Positions 15,371-24,421 of a stretch of 64,000 nucleotides of DNA are shown piece by piece (positions within the stretch are counted from its first letter, which is position 1; the number at the start of each line of letters is the position of its first letter). Source of the DNA: Tomitella gaofuii (GTDB lineage: Bacteria; Actinomycetota; Actinomycetes; Mycobacteriales; Mycobacteriaceae); NCBI RefSeq assembly GCF_014126825.1, contig NZ_CP059900.1:3238954-3302953 (forward strand), written 5' to 3'. The notes beneath the pieces are model-generated. The model worked only from the letters and a program-made list of their open reading frames with translations, ran no database searches and was not told where the DNA came from. The translations under genes were made by a program, and so were the position numbers.

Positions 15371-16336
15371 ATGGCCATCACTCTGACCGAGGCCGCGAAG
15401 CTGTCGACGACCCATCTGCAGCGCGGCGTGCAGGAGACGTTCGTGCTGGCGTCGCCGGTACTCGACCGGATCCCGCTGATGACGATCCAGGGCAACGCGT
15501 ACGCGTACAACAAGGAGAAGACGCTGCCGGGCGTCGAGTTCCGCAACGTCAACGAGGCGTATTCCGAGTCGACCGGCACCGTGTCGCAGCACTCCGAGTC
15601 CCTCGTCATCCTCGGTGGCGACGCGGACGTCGACCGGTTCATCGTGCAGACCCGCGGGGATCTGAACGATCAGCGCGCGGTGCAGACGTCGATGAAGACC
15701 AAGTCGGCCGCGTACAAGTTCCAGGACACCTTCTTCAACGGCGACGTCTCCCAGACGGGGACCAACGCGGAGAAGGGGTTCGACGGGCTCAAGGTGCGTC
15801 TGACCGGCGACCAGGTGATCGACGCGGGCACCAACGGCGCGAAGATCAACGCCGACGATGCGACCCGGCAGGACTTCTTCGACCTGCTCGAGGGTCTGAT
15901 CGCGCAGGTGCCGGGGCTGACCGGCGGCAACGGTGCGATCTACGCGAACCGTTCGGTGCTGGCGAAGATCAAGTCGGCGGGCCGGCGGATCGGCGGCACC
16001 GAGATGGTGCGCGAGGACATGACCGGCAAGCGGGTGCTGATGTGGAACGGCATCCCGATCCTCGACCCCGGCGATACCGCGGACGGCACGCAGATCCTGC
16101 CGCAGACCGAGACGATGGGCACCGCCGAGGACACGTCCTCGATCTACGCGGTGCGGTTCGGGCAGGACGAGGGTGACCAGGCGGTCACCGGGCTGACGAA
16201 CGGCGGCGTTCAGGTGTACGACCTGGGCGAGCTGCAGGAGAAGCCGGCCTACCGGACCCGCATCGAGTTCTATTGCGGCGTGGCGATCTTCGGCGGCAAG
16301 GCTGCGGCCCGGCTGCGCGGCGTGCAGGCGGCGTGA
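15371..16336 (+). CDS. Major capsid protein (HK97 fold)
   Basis: 321 residues with AAAGGAGG upstream. The N-terminus 'LTEAAKLSTTHLQRGVQETF' and the late 'RFGQDEGDQAVTGLTNGGVQVYDLGEL' are typical of an actinophage HK97-fold capsid class that needs no large N-terminal delta domain. It assembles the icosahedral head with the scaffold encoded just upstream. Confidence 0.9.
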   Translation: MAITLTEAAKLSTTHLQRGVQETFVLASPVLDRIPLMTIQGNAYAYNKEKTLPGVEFRNVNEAYSESTGTVSQHSESLVILGGDADVDRFIVQTRGDLNDQRAVQTSMKTKSAAYKFQDTFFNGDVSQTGTNAEKGFDGLKVRLTGDQVIDAGTNGAKINADDATRQDFFDLLEGLIAQVPGLTGGNGAIYANRSVLAKIKSAGRRIGGTEMVREDMTGKRVLMWNGIPILDPGDTADGTQILPQTETMGTAEDTSSIYAVRFGQDEGDQAVTGLTNGGVQVYDLGELQEKPAYRTRIEFYCGVAIFGGKAAARLRGVQAA

Positions 16337-16338
16337 CC

Positions 16339-16572
16339 ATGGCCGAGGACAACGCGCAGGACGCTGCTGCCGCGGCCGAGGAGTCGGCGACGTCCGCCTC
16401 GGCCGCGGTGGAGGCGGCGGAGGCCGTGGCGGGCAAGCCCGCTGCGAAGAAGTCGACGCCGCGGAAGAAGAAGGCGCGTGTGGAAACGTACGTGACCACG
16501 CACGCCGATGGAACCCGGGTGCAGGTGACGCGAAACATCGACACGGGCGAGCGCGAGGCGAAGATCCTGTGA
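16339..16572 (+). CDS. Small Ala/Lys-rich head protein, 77 aa
   Basis: Alanine-rich first half, a basic PRKKKAR linker, and a short beta segment (ETYVTTHADGTRVQVTRNID). It lies between capsid and connector genes. The sequence could suit a capsid decoration or head-tail accessory protein, but nothing identifies it. A GTG two codons upstream is an alternative start. Confidence 0.55.
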   Translation: MAEDNAQDAAAAAEESATSASAAVEAAEAVAGKPAAKKSTPRKKKARVETYVTTHADGTRVQVTRNIDTGEREAKIL

Positions 16573-16964
16573 CCGCCCCGGCCCCGCTGTTCGCGATCGA
16601 GGACGTCGAGAAGCAGCTCGGCGAGACGTTCGCCAGTGTCGAGCGCACGCAGGTCGAGTGGTTCATCACCCGCGCGACCGCGGAGATGCGCCGCGTGATT
16701 CCCCTGATCGACGACCGTGTCGCGACGGGAGAGCTCGACCCGGTCCTGGTGACCGGCGTCGGAATCGACGTGGTCTCCGGTGCGCTCGACGCGGTGCGGC
16801 GGGGCCGGGGTGTCCGTTCGGTGCAGTACCCGGAGTTCTCGACCGAGTACTTCAAGGCGGCCGCCGATGAGCTGATCGCGCTGTCGCCGTGGCAGATCGA
16901 CCAGCTGTCCCCTGTGGTTGCGGAGCCGGGCGCGTTCAACCTGTCTCTGTCGGGCGGCGAGTAG
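16569..16964 (+). CDS. Head-to-tail adaptor
   Basis: 131 residues from GTG in a GTGA overlap. The pattern 'VERTQVEWFITRATAEMRRVIPLIDDRV ...' (helical, with a helix-strand ending in 'PEFSTEYFKAAADELIAL') matches the phage gp6/gp15-like connector family that docks under the portal. The position after capsid supports the call. Confidence 0.75.
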   Translation: MTAPAPLFAIEDVEKQLGETFASVERTQVEWFITRATAEMRRVIPLIDDRVATGELDPVLVTGVGIDVVSGALDAVRRGRGVRSVQYPEFSTEYFKAAADELIALSPWQIDQLSPVVAEPGAFNLSLSGGE

Positions 16965-16966
16965 CC

Positions 16967-17332
16967 GTGCGGTTCCCGGAGTCGTGGACGCTGTTGCGGG
17001 CCACTCCCCCGTCGCAGGATCCGGCGACGGGTGCGCGGATTCCGAATGAGGACGAGCGGTTCCCGTGGACGGGTCTGCTGCAGCAGCGGCAGCTCACCGG
17101 GTCGCCGGTCGGGGCTGACGAGTTCGAGCCGGGCCATTCGGCGTCCGGGTATCTGCTCATGCTCGACCCCGGGCTGGTGCCGTTCCCGCGGGATGAGGAC
17201 CGGTTCGCCGGTCCGGGTGGGGTGGTCGTCACCGTGCAGGGCCCGCCGCGGCTGCGCAAGCCGGTCGGCAGCGGCCGGCCTGCCTACATCGCCGCGATCG
17301 TGCGGCATGCCCACGACGTCAAGGAGGCGTGA
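16967..17332 (+). CDS. Head-tail connector (stopper-like)
   Basis: 121 residues from GTG 16967. Beta-rich, with 'WTGLLQQRQLTGSPVG' and 'SGYLLMLDPGLVPFPRDEDRF', as in actinophage stopper or closure proteins that follow the adaptor. Family assignment rests on gene order and general pattern. Confidence 0.65.
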   Translation: MRFPESWTLLRATPPSQDPATGARIPNEDERFPWTGLLQQRQLTGSPVGADEFEPGHSASGYLLMLDPGLVPFPRDEDRFAGPGGVVVTVQGPPRLRKPVGSGRPAYIAAIVRHAHDVKEA

Positions 17333-17526
17333 TGGCGAAGAAGAAGCATGATCCGATCGTCGAGTACCGCACCGAGGACGGGAAGAAGGCGTTCACGGCG
17401 CGGGGCTCGGCCGACCACATCAAGAACCGTGACCGTGAGGTCAAGGCGCGGCCGGCCCGTGCCCCGCGGCCGGTCGAGCGCCCGGTGGCCGACGTGCACG
17501 TCGACGACGAGAAGCCGGGCGGGTAG
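17332..17526 (+). CDS. Small basic head protein, 64 aa
   Basis: ATG preceded by AAGGAGG. Lys/Arg-rich with a 'MAKKKHDPIVEYRTEDGKKAF' type start and a Pro/Arg-rich end. Small proteins of this kind sit between connector genes in many actinophages. Role unknown. Confidence 0.55.
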   Translation: MAKKKHDPIVEYRTEDGKKAFTARGSADHIKNRDREVKARPARAPRPVERPVADVHVDDEKPGG

Positions 17527-17829
17527 ATGTCGGCGCGGGTGACCGTGTTCCCGAAGAAGGCGAAGGCGCAGGCCCGGGAGACCACGGCGAACAAGCGCAC
17601 CACCATCGCCCGCATGGCGGCCGCGCGGGCCCGTGCGGCGGCGCCGGTGCTCACCGGCGCCTATCGGGGCGGGGTGACGGTGCGCACGGCCGGTGATCGG
17701 GTGTTCCTTGAGGACACCGACGACACCGCGTTCTACAAGGAGTACGGCACGTCGGACACCCCGGCGCACGCGGCGCTCACGGACGCGGCCCGCGCCTACG
17801 GCAAGTATTCGGGGTTCCAGCCGCGATGA
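17527..17829 (+). CDS. Minor capsid/tail completion protein (HK97 gp10-like)
   Basis: 100 residues. It has the 'ARAAAPVLTGAYRGGVTV' and 'YKEYGTSDTPAHAALTDA' motifs of the HK97 gp10-like family (P-x-x-T-G... and YGT..tpahp), which acts at head-tail joining or tail completion. It starts one base after the upstream stop and overlaps the next gene by 4. Confidence 0.8.
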   Translation: MSARVTVFPKKAKAQARETTANKRTTIARMAAARARAAAPVLTGAYRGGVTVRTAGDRVFLEDTDDTAFYKEYGTSDTPAHAALTDAARAYGKYSGFQPR

Positions 17830-18287
17830 GCGTTGCCCCGTACCCGTATCCGGCCGCGGCGTTGCGGCAGTTCCTGCGCGGCCAGCCCGAGGTGCTCGAG
17901 CTGGTGCCGGAGGAGTCGATCACCACTGGTGCTCTGCCGGAGCTGATCACGGGCCCGTTCCTGCTGATCGCGGTCGTCGGCAACGTCGGCGAGGACCCGC
18001 TGCTGCGCCGGCCGATGGTGCAGGTGACTCCGTGGGTTCCGAAGTCGGAGGTGCTGCAGGCGGCGGATCCGGCGATGCGGATCAGCCCGGACGAGCTCGC
18101 CTGGAACATCGGCACGATCGTCGGCCAGCTGGTCGGCCGGGCCCGCAACATCTCGTGGCGCGGCGCCGCCTGGTCGGCCCGGTGGGTCGACGGGCCGGTG
18201 ATGTTGTTCGACGACAAGCGCAGCGTCGATAACCGGCTCGTCTACGCGCCGGTGCGTTTCGAGTGCAAGCAGCGCGCCCCGCGCTGA
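17826..18287 (+). CDS. Tail terminator protein
   Basis: 153 residues in an ATGA overlap. It resembles siphovirus tail terminators: an N-terminal helix (AALRQFLRGQPEVLELVPEE), a central beta-sheet (RRPMVQVTPWVPKSEV) and an ending in a strand (NRLVYAPVRFECK). It would cap tail tube growth. The call relies on order and fold-like pattern. Confidence 0.7.
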   Translation: MSVAPYPYPAAALRQFLRGQPEVLELVPEESITTGALPELITGPFLLIAVVGNVGEDPLLRRPMVQVTPWVPKSEVLQAADPAMRISPDELAWNIGTIVGQLVGRARNISWRGAAWSARWVDGPVMLFDDKRSVDNRLVYAPVRFECKQRAPR

Positions 18288-18321
18288 CGCCCCTACTGCC
18301 GCTGTGCGGCTCCTGATTGTT

Positions 18322-18359
18322 CCGCCCACGGGTGTGCGCGCCTGTCCACCCGTGGGCGG
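18322..18359 (+). terminator. 13-bp perfect hairpin before the major tail gene
   Basis: The arms CCGCCCACGGGTG (18322-18334) and CACCCGTGGGCGG (18347-18359) are perfectly complementary around a 12-base loop. No T run follows on the + strand. It could partially terminate, protect or define the 5' end of the abundant tail-protein mRNA. Confidence 0.6.
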
Positions 18360-18389
18360 GGCTTCCCTGACCTACCGAGGAGGTACCCC

Positions 18390-18965
18390 ATGAGCACTTA
18401 TGCAGATCCCGAGAAGGCGTACGTCTGGCTCGACGGCGACGTGGCCCGCGCCCCCGCGGGCACCAAGCTGCCGGACGACCCGTTCGCGCTGCCCCCGGTC
18501 ACGGGCGTGGACCCGGACACCGTCACGTGGGACATGTTCGGCGGCGTCGAGGCCGGGTTCGAGCTGACCCCGAACCGTGACGTGACCACGCTGCCGGTGT
18601 GGAACCGGCGCCGCGCCCCGTACAAGGTCGTCAAGTCGCCGCTCGAGGAGCGGATCAAGCTGCGCGCGGTCGACTACTCGAAGGCGACTGTGATGACGGC
18701 GCTGCAGGGCGGGTCGATCACCGAGCTCGGTTCCGGGTCGGGCCCGTACAAGTGGGAGCCCGGCGAGGATGAGGACTTCGCCGTGCTGTTCCTGCTGCGC
18801 GACGGCGGAGACACCGCGGGCTTCTACAGCCCGAAGGTGACGCTGACGACTCCGCCGCCGCGGGTGTTCGGCGGGGAGAACCTGGACGGCTTCGAGTTCG
18901 AGCTGCTCGCTCTCGACCCGTTCGTGCCGGTGACCAGCTGGAACCCGCTGGCGACGACCCCGTAA
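18390..18965 (+). CDS. Major tail protein
   Basis: 191 residues behind GAGGAGG. The pattern 'AYVWLDGDVARAPAGTKLP', 'FGGVEAGFELTPNRDVTTLPVWNRRRAPYKVV' style and the end 'FEFELLALDPFVPVTSWNP' are characteristic of actinophage tail tube subunits. It stands before the tail assembly chaperones, as expected. Confidence 0.88.
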   Translation: MSTYADPEKAYVWLDGDVARAPAGTKLPDDPFALPPVTGVDPDTVTWDMFGGVEAGFELTPNRDVTTLPVWNRRRAPYKVVKSPLEERIKLRAVDYSKATVMTALQGGSITELGSGSGPYKWEPGEDEDFAVLFLLRDGGDTAGFYSPKVTLTTPPPRVFGGENLDGFEFELLALDPFVPVTSWNPLATTP

Positions 18966-18977
18966 GGAGATGGATTG

Positions 18978-19436
18978 ATGACAGGCGCACAGAAGACGGC
19001 GGCCGCGAAGAAGGCGGCGCCGAAGGTGGCAGCGAAGAAGGCCGCCGCCCCGAAGGTCCAGCCGGCGCCGAAGGTGGCCCGGCTGGACCTGACGGACGCT
19101 CTCGCTTTGGGCGGTAAGCCGCCGGTACCGGTCACGTTTCAGGGTGTCGACGCCGAGGTGCGCCGCGAGTACACGGGCGCGGAGGTCGTCGACTTCTACG
19201 AGGCGTTGCAGGACTCCCGGATCGGCGACGTGATCAAGATGATCGTCGGCGCGGATACGGCGGACGCGTTGTGGGAGAAGGTTGCGGCGCTTCCGCCTGG
19301 CCCGGCGACGGTGGTGGTGAACCGGCTGGTCAACCTCTCGGAGCTGGCCGAGGGGGAAGTAGTCGCGCCCTTGCCTGCCTTGCTGGGGATGGATGGGGCG
19401 CAGCCGTCGCAGGATTCCGCCGGCACTACGGGCTGA
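18978..19436 (+). CDS. Tail assembly chaperone, short (G-like) form
   Basis: 152 residues from ATG 18978. An Ala/Lys-rich N-terminus is followed by a conserved chaperone core (FYEALQDSRIGDVIKMIVG). It lies between the tail tube and tape measure genes and ends in an overlap with an open -1 frame. These proteins bind the tape measure during tail assembly and are absent from mature virions. Confidence 0.85.
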   Translation: MTGAQKTAAAKKAAPKVAAKKAAAPKVQPAPKVARLDLTDALALGGKPPVPVTFQGVDAEVRREYTGAEVVDFYEALQDSRIGDVIKMIVGADTADALWEKVAALPPGPATVVVNRLVNLSELAEGEVVAPLPALLGMDGAQPSQDSAGTTG

Positions 19437-19822
19437 GCCTGCGCGACGCCTTGCGCGAGCTGCCGTGGACGGACACGGCGGCGATGCTGCTCGCCTCGGC
19501 CGAGTGGTCGACGCAGCAGGCGCGGGACTCCGAGAACGTGGCGATGCTCGTCGACCGGGACGACTTCTGGCTGACGTCGGAGTACCGGTCGTGGATCACT
19601 GACCCGGACGACCCGGAGGTCAAGCGGCAACGGGCGTTGCGCAAGAGGGACGGGCGCAAGCCCCCGGACCAGCCGCCGCTACGCCCGGTCGCTTTGCGGC
19701 CCGCGGAGTTGGACGACAAGCGGCGCGACGAGTACAAGGCGCGGGCCGAGCCGCCGGCGCCTGCCCGGCAAGACACGACCGAGATGACCGCGCGCGGGTT
19801 CGCGGCGCTGCTGAACATGTAG
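18978..19822 (+). CDS. Tail assembly chaperone, frameshifted (GT-like) form
   Basis: A -1 shift at GGGGGAA (19353-19359) joins the short form to the downstream frame, giving '...EGGSSRALACLAGDG' and then the T domain beginning 'RRHYGLSLRDALRELPW' and running to 'MTARGFAALLNM'. The G/GT pair made by -1 frameshifting is nearly universal in siphoviruses, and this heptamer is one used by mycobacteriophages. Confidence 0.85.
19353..19359 (+). promoter_or_regulatory. Slippery heptamer GGGGGAA for -1 frameshift
   Basis: Zero frame reads GAG GGG GAA and the -1 frame reads GGG GGA AGT. It is about 80 bases before the zero-frame stop, and the open -1 frame continues as the conserved chaperone T domain. 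Confidence 0.8.
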
Positions 19823-19834
19823 AGGAGGTGACTG

Positions 19835-22800
19835 ATGGCCGGGGGCCGGATTGACATCGAAGTCGACATCGACGCGGGTAGCGTGCCGGGCAAGCTCGAG
19901 AAGGGTCTCGCCCCGGCCACCGGTGTAGCGGCGAAGTGGGCGAAGCGCACCGGCCTCGCCGTCGCCGCCGGCGTCGGCTTGGCGGTCGGCAAGACGGTCG
20001 CCGATGGGTTCCGGTCGGCGATCTCGGCGGAGAACACCGAGGCGTCGCTCAAGGGGCTGTACGGGTCCGCCGAGGACGCGGCGGACATGATGCGCCGCAT
20101 CGGCGTCGTGTCGAAGTCGTCGCCGATCGACACGTCGACCTACGAGGATGCGGCGACGTCGCTCGCCTATCTGGGCGTGAAGGGCCAGGACGCGCAGGAC
20201 ATCATGCGCAACGTCGGCCTGGCGATCACCGCGGCCGGCGGGTCGTCGGAGCAGATGGACCGGGCGACGCTGGCGTTGACGAACATGGTCAACGAGGGTC
20301 GGGTCACCCGTGAGACGCTCAACCAGTTGTCCGGGGCCGGGGTGCCGGTGTTCACGGCGCTCGCGGACTCGATCGGAGTCAGCACCGAAGAGCTGTCCAA
20401 GCTGATCCACGACGGCAAGATCGAGCTGCCGCAGGTGCTCTCCGTGCTGCAGAACGGCACGGGTGAGCTGTTCCAGCAGATGATCGACGGCGGCAAGGCC
20501 GCGGAGAAGACGTTCGGCAATTCGTTCAAGGCCGCCAAGAACGCGGTGACCGACGCCGTCGGCAACGCGATGATCCCCGCCCTGAACTCGCTGACCCCGG
20601 TGATCCAGTCCATCGGCGCCGAAGCTCCCGCGGTGATCGCGACGGTCGGCACGACGCTCGAGGATCTCGGCGTGAAGGCGTCGGCGGCGTTCGCCCGGTT
20701 CCGGGAGTCGGACCTGGCGCACGACGCGGTGCAGCGGCTCGGCGGCGTCGTGTCGTCCCTGGCGGACACGGCCCGCGATGTGGGGCCCGCGGTCGCGTCG
20801 ATCGTGCGGTCCCTCGCTGAGGCGGCGGCGGCGACGGGCGTGTCCACCTGGCAGGTGTTCATCGCCCTGCTCGAGACCGGGGCGCAGATCCTCGACGTGA
20901 CGCTGGTGCCGGCGCTCAAGACGCTCGCGTCGTTGATGGAGTCGAACCAGACGCTGGTGAAAGGCCTGGCGATCGCGTTCCTCGCCTTTCGGACCGTGCC
21001 GGGCCTGTTCTCGCGGATCACCCGGGCGGTCGCCCCGGCGCGTACCGCGTTGCAGGGGTTCGGCGGTCAGATGCGCTTGCAGCAAGCGCTTGCGGCGGGG
21101 ACCGGGCAGTCGATCGGCCGGGTCAGCGCGGCGATGGCCACTGTGGAGACTCGGCTGCCGGCGGTCGGCCGGATGACCGCCGCCTACCGTGGCGCTGCTG
21201 ATGGGGCTGCACGGTTCGGTCGCAGCGCGGGTGTCGCCGCTGCGGGCGTATCGGCGCTGTCGTCGGCGGGGGCTGGGATCCGCCGCGGGTTCACCGCGGT
21301 CACCGGGGCGCTCGGCGGGCCTGTGGGAATCGGCTTGATCGCGGTCGCGGGGGCGGCGATGTCGGTTGCCTCGACCACGGCGACGCTCAAGAACGCCTCC
21401 GACGCCTACGAGAAGTCGGCGCGCAACGTCGCCGAAGCGCAGCATGCGGTGGCGGAGGCGTTCATCGAGTCGAACGGCGCGATGGACGACGCCGTGAAGT
21501 CGACGCTGGCGCAGCGGCTGAGCGCCGAACTGGACGGCCTCAAGTCGCAGGCATCCCAGACGGTCAGCCTGATGGATGGTGTCGGCGCGCAGATCAAGGA
21601 CAAGCTCAGCTTCTGGACGCCGTTCACGCGGAACACCGACAACCAGGAGCAGCTCAACGAGATCAAGGATCGGGCTTCGGCGGCGAAGCAGGCGAAGGAT
21701 GCCTTCGATTCGCTGAACATGTCGTCCGAGCAGATGCAGGACGCCTTGTACGGCTCTGACGCGGCGTTCAACGATATGTACGCGTCGCTGGCGAAGTACG
21801 GCGAGGGTGCGGGCACGGCGGCGGGGATCGCGCAGAAGCTGCGTAACGAGTTCATCAAGCAGCGTGAGGTGGCCAAGCAGCTCGGCCCCGGCGCGCACGA
21901 GATCGCGGAGGGCTTCAAGGTCCTCGGTGACGAGGCGGCGACCGCGGACGAGAAGGCGTCGGCGCTTAAGGCGACGCTCGCCGCGCTGGCGGGTGAGGCG
22001 CCGTCGCTGTTCGAGGCGGAGTCGAAGGTCGCGCAGGTCCACGAGGACGTCGCGCAGGCGGCCGAGCGGGCGATCGACGCGTCGAAGGGGTTCGGCGACG
22101 AGCTGGTCGACCAGTCCGGCCGGCTCAAGGGCACCACCGAGAACGGCCAGGCGTACGGGGACGCGATCCTCAAGGCGCGGGACAGCCTCGCCGACTTCGT
22201 CGCGGCGGGCGGCAACTTGGACGAGAAGCTGCCCGCGCTGATGGACGACTTCTACACGTGGGGCGCCCAGCTCGGATTGACGCGTGAGCAGGTCGACGCT
22301 GTCACCGCGTCGATGGGGCTGGTGCCGGACACGCTGCGCATCGCTGCAGAGGTGATCGGCGGCGGCGGGGTGCAGGCGGAGCTCGCGAACATCGCGACCC
22401 GGCTGGCGGCGCTCAAGCCGGGCGAACCGAAGATCATCAGGGTCGAGTCGCTGACCGACGCTGCCAAGACCGCCATTGAGGGTGTCGGCGCCACGGTGCG
22501 CAGGCTTCCGAACGGCCTCGTTGAGGTCCGGGCGGACACGCCGGAGGCTGAGGCGAAGCTGCGCACCCTGATCAGGGTCATCTCATTGATCCCTCCGGGG
22601 AAGACGATCGACACGTCGGCGCCGGGCGCGCAGGGCGTGATCGACGCATTCGAGGTCCTCGGCATCAAGGTGCACCAGGATAACGAGAAGCGGATCGTCG
22701 TCACCGACACGAGCAAAGCGGTGATGGATGCCCTCGACGCACTGAACGTCAAGACGACCACCCTTGAAGACGGAACGGTGGTCATCACCGACAACGTCGA

Positions 22801-24421
22801 GGACGTCAAGCGGGACATCAACACCCTCAACGGGATTCACACCACGTCGACGCACACGGTGTCGATCACCGAGCAGCTGCTCAACCCGGTGTCGAACGGG
22901 ACGTGGTCGAACCTGCCCATGGCAGACGGCGGCGTGCTGCCGGACCAGGCGACGATCGCGCCGGGCCGCGGGCGTGGACTGATCCAGTGGGCGGAAGGTG
23001 AGACCGGCGGCGAGGCGTTCATTCCGCTCGCCGAGTCGAAGCGGGGCCGGTCGACTGCGATCCTCGCGGACGTCGCCGACCGATTCGGCTATGGCCTGGA
23101 GAAGTACGCGGCCGGCGGCATGCGCGGCGCGGTGGAGCGCACGGTGGCGTTCCTGCGTGGCGAGTCGGGCAAGCCGTACCAGTACGCCGGCATGGGAAAC
23201 CCGTCGTGGGATTGCTCGTCCTACTCGTCGGCCGGTTACGCCTCACTCAAGGGCCTGGATCCGTATCAGCGGTGGTACACGACCGAGTCGGACTTCTATG
23301 CGCTCGGGTTCCGGCGGGGCCTGGACCCGTCGGGGCGGGGCATGGACATCGGCGTCTACAACGGTGGCGGCGGCATGTACTCGCACATGTCCTCGGCGTT
23401 GCAGGGTGTGCCGTTCGAGTCCGGCGGCAACGGCGTCATCTACGGGCCGGGCGCCACTCCCCCGTCGGATGGCCAGTTCCCGAACAAGTACCACCTGCCG
23501 GAGGGCGCGTTCGTGCCGCCGCCGTCGCCGGACGACGCCGCGGCCACCACCTCCACATCCGCTGCGCCGTCGACGGGTGAGCCGAAGACGCCGGCGCCGC
23601 CCGCGCCGGAGCTCGCGGGACGGCTGTCGGATGAGCAGATCGAGGCGCAGTCGCTCGAGCTCGCGGTCGCTGAGGCGCGGCGCCGCCGCGACGAGGCGTA
23701 CGCGGACGCGGCGTCGACTCCGGAGGATCTGCTGCGCGCGGACCTGGCGTTGCAGCGGGCGCTCAATGCGCTTGAGGCGTCTAAGAAGGCCGACGACGCC
23801 TCGTCGAAGGGCGCGGAGGCCCCGTCGCTGGGTGGCCGGAAGGCGGCGTCGGTGCCGGAGTTGTTCGGCAATGCCGCCTCGGCCGCCGTGTCCGGGCAGA
23901 TGAGCTCGCTGCTCAAGGAGCTGGGCGTGCCGAACGGCGGGTCTGGTGGCCTCGTCGGCGCGCTGATCTCGAATGCGGATGCGCTCGATGAGGCGTCGCG
24001 GAAGATCGCGCCCGCGTTCTCGCAGCAGGAGATCGCGAAGCAGGGGCCGGTGACGCCGGGGTCCCCGGGGTGGATCGAGGAGCTGATGAAGACGATCGAC
24101 CTGCCGATGGTGCTGCGTGACTCGGGCGGCCCGCTGCCGCACGGGGTGGCGGCGCTGAACCTGTCCGGGGATACCGAGTGGGTGCAGACGGCTGATCAGA
24201 AGCGGGACCAGGATGCCGAGCTGGCGGCGCTGCGCGCGGGCAGTGGGGTGTCGTCGCGGGAGTTGGGTGAGATGGTGCGGTCGTTGCGTGAGCTGGTCGA
24301 GAATCCGCCGTCGCAGACGACGGTCAACGCGCCCGGCGGCGACGCGGATGCGATCGTGCGCAGGATCGAGCACGGCCAGCACATGGCGATGCTGTCGCGG
24401 CCGGGCGGGAGGATCCTGTGA
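19835..24421 (+). CDS. Tape measure protein with NlpC/P60-like domain
   Basis: 1528 residues, which sets tail length. The N-terminal 400 residues have the TP901-like tape measure pattern ('GSAEDAADMMRRIGVVSKSS', 'LAYLGVKGQDAQDIMRNVG', 'LNQLSGAGVPVFTALADSIG'). Hydrophobic helices follow at about 345-390 and 485-510. Near residues 1100-1200 a peptidase-like domain shows 'KPYQYAGMGNPSWDCSSYSS' (Cys) and 'GMYSHMSSAL' (His), as in muralytic motifs that help the tail tip cross peptidoglycan. The C-terminus is coiled coil. Confidence 0.92.
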   Translation: MAGGRIDIEVDIDAGSVPGKLEKGLAPATGVAAKWAKRTGLAVAAGVGLAVGKTVADGFRSAISAENTEASLKGLYGSAEDAADMMRRIGVVSKSSPIDTSTYEDAATSLAYLGVKGQDAQDIMRNVGLAITAAGGSSEQMDRATLALTNMVNEGRVTRETLNQLSGAGVPVFTALADSIGVSTEELSKLIHDGKIELPQVLSVLQNGTGELFQQMIDGGKAAEKTFGNSFKAAKNAVTDAVGNAMIPALNSLTPVIQSIGAEAPAVIATVGTTLEDLGVKASAAFARFRESDLAHDAVQRLGGVVSSLADTARDVGPAVASIVRSLAEAAAATGVSTWQVFIALLETGAQILDVTLVPALKTLASLMESNQTLVKGLAIAFLAFRTVPGLFSRITRAVAPARTALQGFGGQMRLQQALAAGTGQSIGRVSAAMATVETRLPAVGRMTAAYRGAADGAARFGRSAGVAAAGVSALSSAGAGIRRGFTAVTGALGGPVGIGLIAVAGAAMSVASTTATLKNASDAYEKSARNVAEAQHAVAEAFIESNGAMDDAVKSTLAQRLSAELDGLKSQASQTVSLMDGVGAQIKDKLSFWTPFTRNTDNQEQLNEIKDRASAAKQAKDAFDSLNMSSEQMQDALYGSDAAFNDMYASLAKYGEGAGTAAGIAQKLRNEFIKQREVAKQLGPGAHEIAEGFKVLGDEAATADEKASALKATLAALAGEAPSLFEAESKVAQVHEDVAQAAERAIDASKGFGDELVDQSGRLKGTTENGQAYGDAILKARDSLADFVAAGGNLDEKLPALMDDFYTWGAQLGLTREQVDAVTASMGLVPDTLRIAAEVIGGGGVQAELANIATRLAALKPGEPKIIRVESLTDAAKTAIEGVGATVRRLPNGLVEVRADTPEAEAKLRTLIRVISLIPPGKTIDTSAPGAQGVIDAFEVLGIKVHQDNEKRIVVTDTSKAVMDALDALNVKTTTLEDGTVVITDNVEDVKRDINTLNGIHTTSTHTVSITEQLLNPVSNGTWSNLPMADGGVLPDQATIAPGRGRGLIQWAEGETGGEAFIPLAESKRGRSTAILADVADRFGYGLEKYAAGGMRGAVERTVAFLRGESGKPYQYAGMGNPSWDCSSYSSAGYASLKGLDPYQRWYTTESDFYALGFRRGLDPSGRGMDIGVYNGGGGMYSHMSSALQGVPFESGGNGVIYGPGATPPSDGQFPNKYHLPEGAFVPPPSPDDAAATTSTSAAPSTGEPKTPAPPAPELAGRLSDEQIEAQSLELAVAEARRRRDEAYADAASTPEDLLRADLALQRALNALEASKKADDASSKGAEAPSLGGRKAASVPELFGNAASAAVSGQMSSLLKELGVPNGGSGGLVGALISNADALDEASRKIAPAFSQQEIAKQGPVTPGSPGWIEELMKTIDLPMVLRDSGGPLPHGVAALNLSGDTEWVQTADQKRDQDAELAALRAGSGVSSRELGEMVRSLRELVENPPSQTTVNAPGGDADAIVRRIEHGQHMAMLSRPGGRIL

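Noticed and set aside
15350..17314. Long minus-strand frames opposite capsid and connector genes
   Set aside because: The opposite strand encodes recognisable head proteins in the expected order; the antisense frames have no motifs.
19679..22042. 787-codon antisense frame opposite the tape measure gene
   Set aside because: Antisense shadow with Arg/Leu-rich nonsense composition.
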